Source: Pseudomonadota bacterium (lineage in GTDB: Bacteria; Pseudomonadota; Alphaproteobacteria; Rhizobiales; Beijerinckiaceae). From it: a DNA stretch of 64,000 bases. Location of the stretch: assembly GCA_023386155.1 (NCBI GenBank), contig JAEWKH010000011.1, forward strand, positions 1-64,000. The letters are read 5' to 3'. Below are positions 34,045 through 42,791 of the stretch, in pieces. The notes below the pieces were generated by a model. The model did not search any database, had not been told where the DNA came from, and saw only the letters and a program-made list of their open reading frames with translations. Both the position numbers and the translations under genes were made by a program. The first letter of the stretch is position 1; each line of letters begins with the position of its first letter.

Positions 34045-35217
34045 TCAGGAACTCGCGCACGTCGCCGCGAGACGGCGCATGAAGGCCATGCCCGCGTCGA
34101 GCTGTTCCAGCGTGATGTACTCGTCCGGTTGATGCGCCTGGTTGATCGAGCCCGGGCCGCAGACGACGGTGGGGATGCCGGCGGCCTGATAATGGCCTGC
34201 CTCCGTGCCGAAGGGCACGGTCTGCGTATGGTTCTTGCCCGCAAGGCGCAGCGCCAGGACCTCCGCGGCAGAACCCGGATCCGGCGCGAGGCCCGGCACG
34301 TCGGCATGAAGAACCGTCTCGATCCGCCCGAACGCGCCGAAGCGGTTGAGCCGCTTCAAGGCGACCTCCTCGGCGAAGCGGTTGAGCCGGTCGGGAATCT
34401 CCTGCGGATCGAGGTTCGGCAGAGCGCGGAACTCCCAATGGAAGGTGCAGGTCTTCGACAGGATGTTGCGCGCCGTGCCGCCTGAGATGGTGCCCACATG
34501 CACCGTCGTATAGGGGGGATCGAAGCGCCCGCTCGTGTCGCCTCGCTCCATCATCTCGTCGGCGATGCGGTTCAGTTCCGCAATCAGCTCCGCCGCCGTC
34601 ATGACCGCGCTGGCGCCGAGATAGGGCTTGGACGAATGCGCCTCGAAACCGTGCACCGTGGTGGAGAAAGTCACGACGCTCTTGTGCGCGTCCACCACCT
34701 CCAGCATCGTCGGCTCGCCCACGATGGCGGCCTTCGGCAAGGGCAGGTCGTGCCCGAGACGGCGGATGGTGTCGACGACGCCGAGGCAGGTCGTCTCCTC
34801 GTCGTAGGAGAGCATGATGTGGATCGGCGTCGTGAGATTGGCGGCCAGGAACTCGGGCACCATCGCGAGCGCCAGCGCGTCGAAGGCCTTCATGTCGACC
34901 GCGCCGCGCCCATAGGCGCGCCCGTTCTCCACGCGGAGGGTGAAGGGATCGGACGTCCAGGCCTGTCCCGTCACCGGCACCACGTCCGTGTGGCCGGAGA
35001 GCACGACCCCGCCCCGGTCCTGCGGGCCGATCGTGGCATAGATCGCCGCCTTGTCGCCGGCCTCGTTCGGCACGCGCACATAAGGCACGTTCCAGCTCCG
35101 CAGATAGCTTTCGACGAATTCGATCAGGGGCAGGTTCGACTTCGAGCTCACGGTATCGAACGACACCAGCTTCGCCAGCATCTCGAGCGGCGTCAGCCGC
35201 TGGTTTTGGGAGGGCAT
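34045..35217 (-). CDS. argE: Acetylornithine deacetylase
   Basis: Zinc M20-family enzyme that releases ornithine from N-acetylornithine. The 390-residue protein has VLSGHTDVVPVTGQAWTSDP, GRGAVDMKAFDALALA, the catalytic/metal DEETTCLGVVDTI, and GTEAGHYQAAGIPTVVCGPG. The start at 35217 has GAGG upstream; longer frames to 35391 lack support. It is convergent with argD-argF-hslO, so the ornithine steps are close together though transcribed apart. Confidence 0.9.
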   Translation of the reverse strand: MPSQNQRLTPLEMLAKLVSFDTVSSKSNLPLIEFVESYLRSWNVPYVRVPNEAGDKAAIYATIGPQDRGGVVLSGHTDVVPVTGQAWTSDPFTLRVENGRAYGRGAVDMKAFDALALAMVPEFLAANLTTPIHIMLSYDEETTCLGVVDTIRRLGHDLPLPKAAIVGEPTMLEVVDAHKSVVTFSTTVHGFEAHSSKPYLGASAVMTAAELIAELNRIADEMMERGDTSGRFDPPYTTVHVGTISGGTARNILSKTCTFHWEFRALPNLDPQEIPDRLNRFAEEVALKRLNRFGAFGRIETVLHADVPGLAPDPGSAAEVLALRLAGKNHTQTVPFGTEAGHYQAAGIPTVVCGPGSINQAHQPDEYITLEQLDAGMAFMRRLAATCASS

Positions 35218-35394
35218 GGAATCCTCAAGTAGCGTGGTCAGGGCGTTACGGACGGAATAGCAATGGTGGTAGTCGCCACGAACTCCAGCGTCAATTTCCC
35301 GAGGGGCATTCGCGCGAGGCGAGTGGCAGTTCATCTCAGGATTGCATAATGATACATTATTTAGTAACAGCGAGTTTTCAAAGTGGGGCAAGTT

Positions 35395-37188
35395 ATGACC
35401 AGCACACCCGACAGCACCCTCGCGGCACTCGCCGATGGCTCCTATCTCTCAGTGTGGACCTCGGCTTCAAATGCGATCTTGGGCCAGATCAGCAACTCCC
35501 GAACGTCGGCGAAAGGTTCGGTTTTTTCCGTTGCCCCCGCTAAGGGAGCGACAGCGTCGCATCTCTCGGCGACAGAGTTGAGCGATGGACGCTTCGTTGT
35601 CGTTTGGGAAGAAACCGACGGTTCGGGCAAGCACACGATCCAGGCCCGCCTGTTCGGGCACGATACGGTGCCGGTTTCGAATGTCTTCGAAATCGGGGCG
35701 AGTGGCGGAAACCGGACTTCCCCGAACGTCATCGCAGACCGTTCGGGCGGCTTCTCAGTCATTGCTACCGATGGCGCTAGCGTGACGAGAGTCAGCGTCA
35801 ATGCTGCCGGAGTGCACTCCGCTCCGAAAGTCCTGCTTGACGAGGGATTCAATCCGTCCGTTGCGCTTTTGCGGGATGGCAGCGTCATAACGGTCGCAGC
35901 TGCTGCGGCTGACGGCGGGGGCCACGAGATTGTCGGCGTCGCGCAAGGATCCGATGGCCAGATCACGATGTCGAAGATACTCGCCATCCGAATGGAACCG
36001 TGGATCCCTCATCCGACGGTAGCCGGACTTGACGGTGGCGCGTTCGTCGTGTCGTGGGAAGGCGAGATGAATGGGAAGCAGAGCGCTATTTTCCAGAGTT
36101 ATCGGAGCGGCGGCATCATTATCGGCACCGCGTCCAACTTCACCCCGCCTTCAGCAGACTTAGCGTTCCATCAACCATCCGTACAAGCATTGCCAGGCGG
36201 CGGTTACGCCTTCGCTTTCACCTATGGAACGGCAGGAAGCAAGGATCTGTTCTTGGGCTTCGCCCGGAACGAGTACTCTTCGCTAAGCGCGGATCAGGTC
36301 GATGCAGGAGCTTTAGGCAGTCAGATCGATCCTTCTCTCGCTGTGTTGCGGGACGGTCGTCACGTCCTCACATGGATCGAGCAGAGTAGTTCCGGACCTT
36401 CACTAAGATCTCTGGTTCTGGATGAGCGCACGAACGCCGTCAGCGTCACCGGTACCGAGGCAAATGACGATTATGTTGGAACGAGGTACGACGACACATT
36501 GATCGGCGGCGGCGGCGACGACTATCTCGATGGCAACGGCGGCAGCGATATCCTCGATGGAGGAGCTGGCGCTGACACGATGGTCGGCGGTGACGATTTC
36601 GCCTCTCGCAACAACACGACATATTTTGTCGATAACGTTCTCGATCAATGCATCGAAACATGGAGTGGCGGCACTGACAGGATCGTAGCATCCGTCAATT
36701 GGACACTCGGAAATCACATCGAAAACCTGACTGCCGCTGGATCCGATGGGCTCGCCCTCAGCGGCAACAGCTTGGCGAATACCATCGTCGGAAACAGCGG
36801 CAACAACCGCATCACGGGCGGAGCCGGCTCAGATACGCTCAGCGGCGGCGACGGGAGTGATGCTTTCGTGTTCAACACCAAGCCGAACAAGAACACCAAC
36901 CTGGACAAGATCACGGATTTCAACGTGAAGGCGGATTCGATCTGGCTCGACAACAAGGTGTTCACGAAACTCGGCAAAAAAGGCTCCGAGACCAGCCCCG
37001 CCAAGCTCAACAAGGCGTTCTTTACCGTCGGCAGCAAGGCCAAGGACAAGAACGACTACCTTGTCTACGACAAGAAGAAGGGCATCCTCTATTATGATGC
37101 TGACGGCTCGGGCAAGGGCAAGGCCGTGGAGATCGCCAGCCTGAAGAAGGGGCTCAAAATGACGGCAGCCGATTTCTTCGTTGTCTGA
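35395..37188 (+). CDS. RTX-type calcium-binding secreted protein
   Basis: About 597 residues. Residues 1-350 form a repetitive beta-rich region with recurring patterns such as DGRFVVVWEE, DGGAFVVSWEG and DGRHVLTWIEQ. Two groups of Gly/Asp nonapeptides follow (GGGGDDYLDGNGGSDILDGG at about 375-395, and GGAGSDTLSGGDGSDAF at about 475-491), and the C-terminal block with ITDFNVKADSIWLD and LYYDADGSGKG is typical of type I secretion substrates. No signal peptide. No type I secretion genes are in the window. Codon use is visibly less GC-rich than its neighbours. A GTG at 35383 is also possible. Confidence 0.85.
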   Translation: MTSTPDSTLAALADGSYLSVWTSASNAILGQISNSRTSAKGSVFSVAPAKGATASHLSATELSDGRFVVVWEETDGSGKHTIQARLFGHDTVPVSNVFEIGASGGNRTSPNVIADRSGGFSVIATDGASVTRVSVNAAGVHSAPKVLLDEGFNPSVALLRDGSVITVAAAAADGGGHEIVGVAQGSDGQITMSKILAIRMEPWIPHPTVAGLDGGAFVVSWEGEMNGKQSAIFQSYRSGGIIIGTASNFTPPSADLAFHQPSVQALPGGGYAFAFTYGTAGSKDLFLGFARNEYSSLSADQVDAGALGSQIDPSLAVLRDGRHVLTWIEQSSSGPSLRSLVLDERTNAVSVTGTEANDDYVGTRYDDTLIGGGGDDYLDGNGGSDILDGGAGADTMVGGDDFASRNNTTYFVDNVLDQCIETWSGGTDRIVASVNWTLGNHIENLTAAGSDGLALSGNSLANTIVGNSGNNRITGGAGSDTLSGGDGSDAFVFNTKPNKNTNLDKITDFNVKADSIWLDNKVFTKLGKKGSETSPAKLNKAFFTVGSKAKDKNDYLVYDKKKGILYYDADGSGKGKAVEIASLKKGLKMTAADFFVV

Positions 37189-37202
37189 CAGGTCGCCATG
37201 AC

Positions 37203-37238
37203 GGCGCGGGCAGGGGGTGAATGGCTCTTGCCCGCGCC
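37203..37238. terminator. Hairpin between RTX gene and apaG
   Basis: GGCGCGGGCA (37203-37212) and TGCCCGCGCC (37229-37238) form a perfect 10-bp stem with a 16-base loop between the two convergent genes. There is no T run, so termination is probable but not certain. Confidence 0.55.
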
Positions 37239-37250
37239 TGGATCGTGAGT

Positions 37251-37643
37251 TTAATGCAGCACGCGGTTGCTTCGCGGGATATCCAACGAGAAGGCGGGGA
37301 TCTCGGCGTCGAAGGTCTCGCCGGTGGCGGTCTCCATCAGATAGGTGCCCTGCATGGTGCCGCTCGGCGTCGGCAGGGGGCAGCCGCTCGTATAGCTGAA
37401 GCTCTCGCCGGGGCCGAGCACGGGCTCCTCTCCGACCACGCCTGCGCCACGCACCTCCTGGACCTGGCCATGCTCGTCGGTGATCCGCCAATGACGGGCG
37501 CGGAGCTGGACCCTCTCCAGGCCCATGTTGATGATCTCGACCGTATAGGCGAAGAAGTAGCGGCCCTGCTCGGGGGAGGATTCTTCAGGCAGGTAGCGGG
37601 GCGTTACCGTCACAGAGATGCCGCGGGTCACAGCCTTGTACAT
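37251..37643 (-). CDS. apaG: ApaG domain protein
   Basis: A 130-residue FnIII-like single-domain protein of the ApaG/DUF525 family, cytoplasmic, of unclear role (linked to Co2+/Mg2+ efflux and ApaH in enterobacteria). Family segments YFFAYTVEIINMGLERVQLR, RHWRITDEHGQVQEVRGAGV, GEEPVLGPGESFSYTSG and GTMQGTYLMET are all present. It is divergent from dcd, with 207 bp between the starts. Confidence 0.94.
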   Translation of the reverse strand: MYKAVTRGISVTVTPRYLPEESSPEQGRYFFAYTVEIINMGLERVQLRARHWRITDEHGQVQEVRGAGVVGEEPVLGPGESFSYTSGCPLPTPSGTMQGTYLMETATGETFDAEIPAFSLDIPRSNRVLH

Positions 37644-37850
37644 GTGCCTGCCTCACGCCGGTCGAAGAGCTCCATGGGCCTCTGGTACGGCGGCGACCGA
37701 GCCCCGTCAATCGACAGGGGCGGGAAGGATCGGGCGTTTGCGGACGGAATATCCCCAAGCTGCCGAAAGCGATTGAGAATTCCGTAACAACCCTTACAGA
37801 TACTGCCGGGCTCAACACTGGAATGAGGGCCAAGCCCTCGGAAGACGGAT

Positions 37851-38942
37851 ATGGTTGCGTTGAAGGACGGGATCCAATCGGCTGATGCCATCATGCGCCT
37901 TGCCGAGGCAGGGGCGATCAAACCCGAGACGCCCTTCGCGTCCGATCAGATCCAGCCGGCGAGCCTCGATCTGAGGCTCGGGCGCCGGGCCTACCGGGTC
38001 CGGGCGAGCTTCCTGCCCGGGCGCAACCACACGGTGCAGGACCGGCTCGACCAGCTGAGCTTCCACGAGATCGACCTGAGCCGCGGCGCCATCCTGGAAA
38101 CGGGTAGCGTCTATATCGCCGAGCTGCAGGAGGAACTGGCCCTGCCGGAGGACCTCTCGGCCGCCGCGAACCCCAAGAGCTCCACCGGCCGGATCGACGT
38201 CTTCACCCGGGTCATCACCGACCGGAGCCAGGAATTCGACACGATCGGAGCCGGCTATCGCGGGCGCCTCTATGCCGAGATCTCGCCGCGCACCTTCCCT
38301 GTGCTGGTCCGGACCGGCACGCGCCTGTCGCAGCTGCGCCTGCGCAAGGGCGACGTGCGCCTGTCCGACGCCGAGCTCCTGGCCGTTCACAAGCGCGAGC
38401 GGGTCGTGACCTCGACCGAGCCGTCCATTCAGGACGGCGTCGCCGTGAGTGTCGACCTCGCAGGCTTCGGTCCCGACAACCTGATCGGCTACCGGGCCAA
38501 GCGCCATACGGGCCTCGTCGACGTGGACAAGCCCGGCTCCTGCCGTGTCGCGGATTTCTGGGAGCCGCTCTATGCGGATGCCAGCCGTACCCTGATCCTG
38601 GATCCCGGCCAGTTCTACATCCTCGCCTCCAAGGAGGCGGTCCATGTGCCGCCGGATTACGCCGCCGAGATGGTGCCCTTCGATCCCCTCGTGGGCGAGT
38701 TCCGGGTGCATTACGCCGGCTTCTTCGATCCGGGCTTCGGCCATGCCGAAGCCGGAGGGGAAGGGGCCCGGGCGGTGCTCGAGGTGCGCTCCCGCGACGT
38801 CCCCTTCATCCTCGAGGACGGGCAGATCGTAGGCCGCCTCGTCTACGAGCGCATGGCCGAGCGCCCCAGGGTGCTCTACGGCGCGGGCGCCGGCTCGAAC
38901 TACCAGGCACAGGGCCTGAAGCTGTCCAAGCATTTCCGCTGA
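37851..38942 (+). CDS. dcd: 2'-Deoxycytidine 5'-triphosphate deaminase, double-domain type
   Basis: Deaminates dCTP to dUTP for thymidylate synthesis. At 363 residues it is about twice the length of the E. coli enzyme and matches the alphaproteobacterial two-domain form, with a first Dcd fold containing QIQPASLDLRLGRRAYRVRA and NPKSSTGRIDVFTRVITD, and a second fold containing FYILASKEAVHVPPDYAAEM and EFRVHYAGFFDPGFGHAEAG. The catalytic Glu is expected near the second GG-rich segment. It ends in a hairpin just before tRNA-Gly. Confidence 0.92.
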   Translation: MVALKDGIQSADAIMRLAEAGAIKPETPFASDQIQPASLDLRLGRRAYRVRASFLPGRNHTVQDRLDQLSFHEIDLSRGAILETGSVYIAELQEELALPEDLSAAANPKSSTGRIDVFTRVITDRSQEFDTIGAGYRGRLYAEISPRTFPVLVRTGTRLSQLRLRKGDVRLSDAELLAVHKRERVVTSTEPSIQDGVAVSVDLAGFGPDNLIGYRAKRHTGLVDVDKPGSCRVADFWEPLYADASRTLILDPGQFYILASKEAVHVPPDYAAEMVPFDPLVGEFRVHYAGFFDPGFGHAEAGGEGARAVLEVRSRDVPFILEDGQIVGRLVYERMAERPRVLYGAGAGSNYQAQGLKLSKHFR

Positions 38943-38968
38943 TCCGGCAAAGCCCCTCTTGCCGGATC
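38941..38968 (+). terminator. Hairpin at the end of dcd
   Basis: GATCCGGCAA (38941-38950), loop of eight, TTGCCGGATC (38959-38968), a perfect 10-bp stem that begins in the dcd stop codon. No T run follows. Confidence 0.55.
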
Positions 38969-38997
38969 GCTGAAAGGCCGGATATGAATAGGAGAGC

Positions 38998-39072
38998 GCG
39001 GGCGTAGTTCAGAGGTAGAACGTCAGCTTCCCAAGCTGAATGTCGTGGGTTCGATTCCCATCGCCCGCTCCA
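38998..39072 (+). tRNA. tRNA-Gly(CCC)
   Basis: A 75-base cloverleaf. Acceptor GCGGGCG (38998-39004) pairs with CGCCCGC (39062-39068), then T and an encoded CCA. Anticodon stem TCAGC/GCTGA encloses TTCCCAA with anticodon CCC. The T-arm has GGGTTCGATTCCC. It lies at the left border of the acyl-CoA catabolic region. Confidence 0.95.
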
Positions 39073-39270
39073 ACTAACTCATTGGTAAATAAAACTTTTC
39101 GGCGTTGTGTCACGCGCTTGGCGTTCCCCGGGCCATGTCACGTTTTCTCTTGGCCGTTCAGGCCGCTTTTCGCCGTGCGGTCGGGAGCGGTGCTTTGTCC
39201 GCTCCCGGGCAGTCCTCCCCCAGCCTCGTCCTGAAGCCTCACGTCCTCAGCACGGGATTGAAAAAGCTAT

Positions 39271-39319
39271 AGCATCGGACGTGAAAAGTGGACCCACTTT
39301 TGGGGTTGAATCCGATGCT
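39271..39319. repeat. Palindromic intergenic repeat, copy 3a
   Basis: Outer arms AGCATCGGA and TCCGATGCT are perfect; the inner part is GAAAAGTGGACCCACTTTTGGGG. It matches copy 2b in outer arms and core. Confidence 0.8.
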
Positions 39320-39332
39320 CCACTCTTTGGAG

Positions 39333-39383
39333 AGCGCATCGTTGAGTGCGAAAAGCCGGGTCCACTTTTTCGCACGATACGCT
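39333..39383. repeat. Palindromic intergenic repeat, copy 3b
   Basis: Outer arms AGCGCATCGT (39333-39342) and ACGATACGCT (39374-39383) with one mismatch; inner GTGCGAAAAG and CTTTTTCGCAC. It matches copy 2a (GCATCGTGC...GCACGATAC) and lies 13 bp after copy 3a. Confidence 0.78.
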
Positions 39384-39438
39384 AACGCTGCCCGGAGCGC
39401 TTCAGAGAGCCGCTCGGGGCGAGCGTTGCGCGCCCTGC

Positions 39439-40461
39439 TCACACTGTGGCGATCGGGGTCGCTGGCGATCCCACGGCGCCGGGAAGTCTCAGAGGGGGGG
39501 CCGTAAGGAGGAAGCTCCAGCGCCCGTTGGCGCGAAGCCAGCGGGCCAGATCGGCGAAGTACCAGAGTTCTCCCAGATGGACGCCCAGTTTGAACAGGCA
39601 GTGGTTGTGCAAGGGAAGGCCGGGATAACTCTCCCCGGGGCCGGGCTTGGCCGGGTAAGCCTCCACGGCGAAGTTGTCGGCGCAGATCGCGACGATCCCT
39701 GAATCGGTGATCCAGTTGAGCAGCCGCTCGTCGCGGCCGTCCAGCACAGCGCAGGACGTCAGCAGGCGTTGCCCGTCGGGCTTCTTGCCCATTTCGAGGA
39801 TGAGATCCGCGAAGCCCGTGTAGAGGCACAGAAAGTCGCCGGGCTCCACGGGAGAGCGCTGCTCGTCGAGAATGCGCATCAGCTCGTCATAGCCGACAAT
39901 GGCGCGGTCGCGTCCATGGCGGGCTTCCAGATCGACCAGGACGCCGCGCCCCTGAACGCCGCTGGTGGCGAGATGCTCGATGCCGAGAGCCTTGGCGCCG
40001 GAAGCCTCCGCCGCGTCGTCCGGCCCGACGATGTCGATGCCGCCGCGGTAGCCGTTGTAGTAGACCTTCTCGACCATCCCGTCGCCATCGGCATCGAAGA
40101 GTTGGCCCACATGGCTCAGGCCGTCCCATTGCGTGGAGTACTGGGTGTAGAGCAGCACCGCATCGTCGGACACGATGTCCGAGAAGCAGCCACAGACATT
40201 GCTGAGGCGGAAGTTGTAGTTGTGACCCGGCCCGCGCCGCTCATGAAAGAAGCGCGGCTCCTTGCGGAACTCGAACAGCGCGTTGCCGCCCGGATAGTCG
40301 AGCGGCAGGCTCAGGGTGAAGGTCTGGCCATGGGTGACCTCGTGGATGGCACGCAGGCGACGCTCGGGCGTCAGGAGGTTCATGCGTCCGATTTGGTCAT
40401 CGGGCCCGAAGTCGCCCCAGTTGGAGCCTTCAGGCCGCCGAACCCAGCGCTTCTCCGTCAT
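39439..40461 (-). CDS. Cyclase-family metal hydrolase (PF04199-like)
   Basis: A 340-residue protein of the cyclase/kynurenine formamidase-like superfamily, soluble, no signal peptide. Family features are NLLTPERRLRAI near the N-terminus, YSTQWDGLSHVGQLFDADGD in place of the metal-binding HxGTHxD stretch, GRGVLVDLEARHG, GDFLCLYTGFADLILE and LPLHNHCLFKLGVHLGELWY. Such enzymes hydrolyse amides, lactones or cyclic ketone products. AAGGAGG precedes the ATG at 40461. It is the last gene of the nine-gene minus operon, so a ring- or lactone-opening role for the pathway substrate is plausible. Confidence 0.85.
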   Translation of the reverse strand: MTEKRWVRRPEGSNWGDFGPDDQIGRMNLLTPERRLRAIHEVTHGQTFTLSLPLDYPGGNALFEFRKEPRFFHERRGPGHNYNFRLSNVCGCFSDIVSDDAVLLYTQYSTQWDGLSHVGQLFDADGDGMVEKVYYNGYRGGIDIVGPDDAAEASGAKALGIEHLATSGVQGRGVLVDLEARHGRDRAIVGYDELMRILDEQRSPVEPGDFLCLYTGFADLILEMGKKPDGQRLLTSCAVLDGRDERLLNWITDSGIVAICADNFAVEAYPAKPGPGESYPGLPLHNHCLFKLGVHLGELWYFADLARWLRANGRWSFLLTAPPLRLPGAVGSPATPIATV

Positions 40462-40487
40462 GGAATCCTCCTTGCTTCTGACTTCGA

Positions 40488-41609
40488 TTATCGAGCGGCG
40501 GATGCCGCCTGCATGCCGCGCGTGGGCGGCAGGATGCTTTTGGCCGCGAGGCTGCGGAACAGTTCGCGAAACATGTCCTCGGTATCGATGCACTCGCCGA
40601 ATCCGGCCTGCCTGAGCTTGATGGTGCTCACCAGCGCAGGGGGCGGCCTGTGCCTGGCTCCATAAGCGAAGGTGAAATCCGCATAATGGTGCGATTCCCC
40701 GAGCAGCGCCGGAAGCGGGATGGGCCTGAGGCGGTATCGCTCGACGACACGGTCCCAGGTCTGAGCCTTCGTGGGGAGGAAATCGCCCATGGAGCGCGGC
40801 TCATCCGGTCCAAGCTCGACGCCGAGCTCGTCGGCGATGGCCGGCCACACGTTCTGCCACACGAACACATCGCCGTTGGTGATGTTGAAGGTCTCGTTGC
40901 GTGCGCCTGGCGCCTCGGCCGCCCACGCGAGGGCCTTCGCCATCAGGCGGGCGTCGACGGCTTCGAGCACGTAAGCCGGCCCGCCCGGATAGGAGAAAGG
41001 CCGGCCTTCTGCCCGGCAGATCGCCGCATAGGCCCCGAGGACGGGAGCGATATTCATCGCGACGCCGACCACGTCGCCGAACACCACCTGCGGACGGAAG
41101 ATCGTCATGCCGAAGCCGTGCTTCGCCGATGCCTCCCGCAGGTGATCCTCCTGGAGCCAGTAAAAGTTCTCGTGCGGGTCGCGCGGCCAGCGTTCGCGGG
41201 CGGGAACGGCGATGCGATGGATGTGGACGCCATAGGCCTTCGTTCCTTGCAGAAGGCTCACATGCCGCAGGCTGCCTCGTTCGCTCAGCGGCTCGAGAAG
41301 GTTGCGCAGCATGGCGAGATTGGTGCCCATCTGCTCCGGATCGCGCCAGCCGTCCACCAAGCCGGGCTTCTCATACAGAGCCGTATAGACGAGATGGGTA
41401 ACGTCCGGCATCGCCGCAACGGCGGCGCGGCAGGCGTCGGCGTCACGCAGATCGAGCGGGACGTGCTGGCGGGCACGACCCGGCGGGATCTCCGGACGGC
41501 GGCGGGAGAGGGCGATGGTGGTCCAGTCATCGAGTCCGGTGAAATGCTCCGTAGCGGCGTGGCCGACGACACCCGAGGCTCCAGCGATGAGAACGGTTTT
41601 CGCCGCCAT
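40488..41609 (-). CDS. PRISE-type SDR reductase (progesterone 5-beta-reductase/iridoid synthase-like)
   Basis: A 373-residue extended short-chain reductase. It has the Rossmann motif GASGVVGHAATEHF and, instead of the classical YxxxK, the ENFYWLQEDHL segment that marks the PRISE group (NFYYxxED), whose members reduce the C=C bond of enones or enals with NADPH. VSLLQGTKAYGVHIH is also typical. The start at 41609 begins MAAKTVLIAGASG; longer frames overlap the preceding dehydrogenase. It lies eight bases after the acyl-CoA dehydrogenase and 26 before the cyclase. Confidence 0.85.
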   Translation of the reverse strand: MAAKTVLIAGASGVVGHAATEHFTGLDDWTTIALSRRRPEIPPGRARQHVPLDLRDADACRAAVAAMPDVTHLVYTALYEKPGLVDGWRDPEQMGTNLAMLRNLLEPLSERGSLRHVSLLQGTKAYGVHIHRIAVPARERWPRDPHENFYWLQEDHLREASAKHGFGMTIFRPQVVFGDVVGVAMNIAPVLGAYAAICRAEGRPFSYPGGPAYVLEAVDARLMAKALAWAAEAPGARNETFNITNGDVFVWQNVWPAIADELGVELGPDEPRSMGDFLPTKAQTWDRVVERYRLRPIPLPALLGESHHYADFTFAYGARHRPPPALVSTIKLRQAGFGECIDTEDMFRELFRSLAAKSILPPTRGMQAASAAR

Positions 41610-41617
41610 CGCGCCGC

Positions 41618-42778
41618 TCACTTCCTCTGGTCGAAACGACGGCCGACGAGCTCGGCTGCGATGTTGACCTTCTGGATGTCGATGGCTCCGCCGGCGATGC
41701 CCCAGCCGAAGGAATCGCGCAGCCTGCGCTCCATGCCGTATTCCCTGGCATAGCCGTAGCCGCCCATGAGCTGCAGCGCGGTTGCCGTGACTTCGCGCGT
41801 GATCTCGTTGGCGTAGCACTTGGCAATGGAGGCCTCGCGCGCATTGGGCAAGCCTTGGTCGGCATTGGCGGCGGCGCGATGGATCAGGAGGCGCGAGGCT
41901 TCGACCTTGATCGCCATTTCGGCCAGACGGATCTGCACCGCCTGAAAGTCAACAATCGGTTTGCCGAACTGCTTGCGCTCCTGAACATAGGCGGTCACGT
42001 GCTCGAGCGCTCCCGAAGCAACGCCAAGGGCCATGGTGGCGTTGCCCAGTCGTTCGATATTGAAGAGGCCCATGAGGCTGGAAAAACCGCCCGGCCCGAC
42101 GAGGAGGTGCTCCCGCGGAACACGGACATTCTCGAAGGTCATGTCGGCAGATGGCACGCCCCGGAACCCCATGAGCTGCTCCTGCGGCCCGAAGGTGAGG
42201 CCTGGCGTGTCCCTGTCCACGAACACGGCCCCGATGCCCTTCGCACCCGGCGTGCCGTCGAACCGGCAGAACACCACATAGCCTTCCGAGTGGCCCGCGC
42301 CGGAGCACCAGCGCTTGGACCCGTCCAGGACGATCGTGTCGCCCTCGACGCGGGCGCGGGTGCGCAGATCCGTGAGCGCGGTCCCCGCATCGGGCTCGGA
42401 CATGGAAATCGCCACCAGCATCTCGCCAGCCACGACCTTCGGCACCACCCTTTCGCGCAAGCCCGGATGGCCGAGGCGCTCGACGATCCGCACAGGGCCG
42501 GCGCAGCACTCAAAGACCGGGAAGGCAACGCCGACGGAAACCTTCGCGAATTCTTCCATCACGAGAAAAGCGTCGAGATGCGAGAGCCCGAGGCCCCCGA
42601 GATCAGGATCGGCGTTGATGCCGAGAAAGCCCATTTCGGCATAGCGCTTCAGCCAGTCGTGCGGCACCGGATGCGACGTTTCCTCGATCTCGGAGGCGAG
42701 CTTCGGGAGCTCGTTCCGTGCGAAGCGGCGGGCGCTTTCCTGCAGGGCGCGCTGGTCCTCGGTGAGGCGGAAATCCAT
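41618..42778 (-). CDS. Acyl-CoA dehydrogenase with isovaleryl-CoA-type active site
   Basis: FAD enzyme that introduces the alpha-beta double bond of an acyl-CoA. The 386-residue protein has the family blocks ISMSEPDAGTALTDLRTRA, GSKRWCSGAGHSEG, RKQFGKPIVDFQAVQIRLAE and QLMGGYGYAREYGMERRLRD. The usual C-terminal catalytic Glu of EGTSEIQ is replaced (GGAIDIQK), while a Glu is present in FNIERLGNATMALG, the position used by isovaleryl- and long-chain-type enzymes. That suggests a branched or bulky acyl-CoA. Start at 42778 with GGAGAG upstream; 13 bases after the MaoC gene. Confidence 0.92.
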   Translation of the reverse strand: MDFRLTEDQRALQESARRFARNELPKLASEIEETSHPVPHDWLKRYAEMGFLGINADPDLGGLGLSHLDAFLVMEEFAKVSVGVAFPVFECCAGPVRIVERLGHPGLRERVVPKVVAGEMLVAISMSEPDAGTALTDLRTRARVEGDTIVLDGSKRWCSGAGHSEGYVVFCRFDGTPGAKGIGAVFVDRDTPGLTFGPQEQLMGFRGVPSADMTFENVRVPREHLLVGPGGFSSLMGLFNIERLGNATMALGVASGALEHVTAYVQERKQFGKPIVDFQAVQIRLAEMAIKVEASRLLIHRAAANADQGLPNAREASIAKCYANEITREVTATALQLMGGYGYAREYGMERRLRDSFGWGIAGGAIDIQKVNIAAELVGRRFDQRK

Positions 42779-42791
42779 GGCTCGTCTCTCC

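Larger units (their letters stand above)
39073..39438. other. Intergenic region after tRNA-Gly with repeats
   Basis: No gene seen in 366 bp. It carries the two palindromic repeats at 39271-39319 and 39333-39383. I looked for a second copy of the tRNA-Gly 3' end, which would mark an integrated element, and found none within the window; no integrase gene is present. Confidence 0.6.

Noticed and set aside
38998..39438. Integrative element inserted at tRNA-Gly
   Set aside because: No integrase and no direct repeat of the tRNA 3' end within the window; kept only as a question in the catabolic-region finding.
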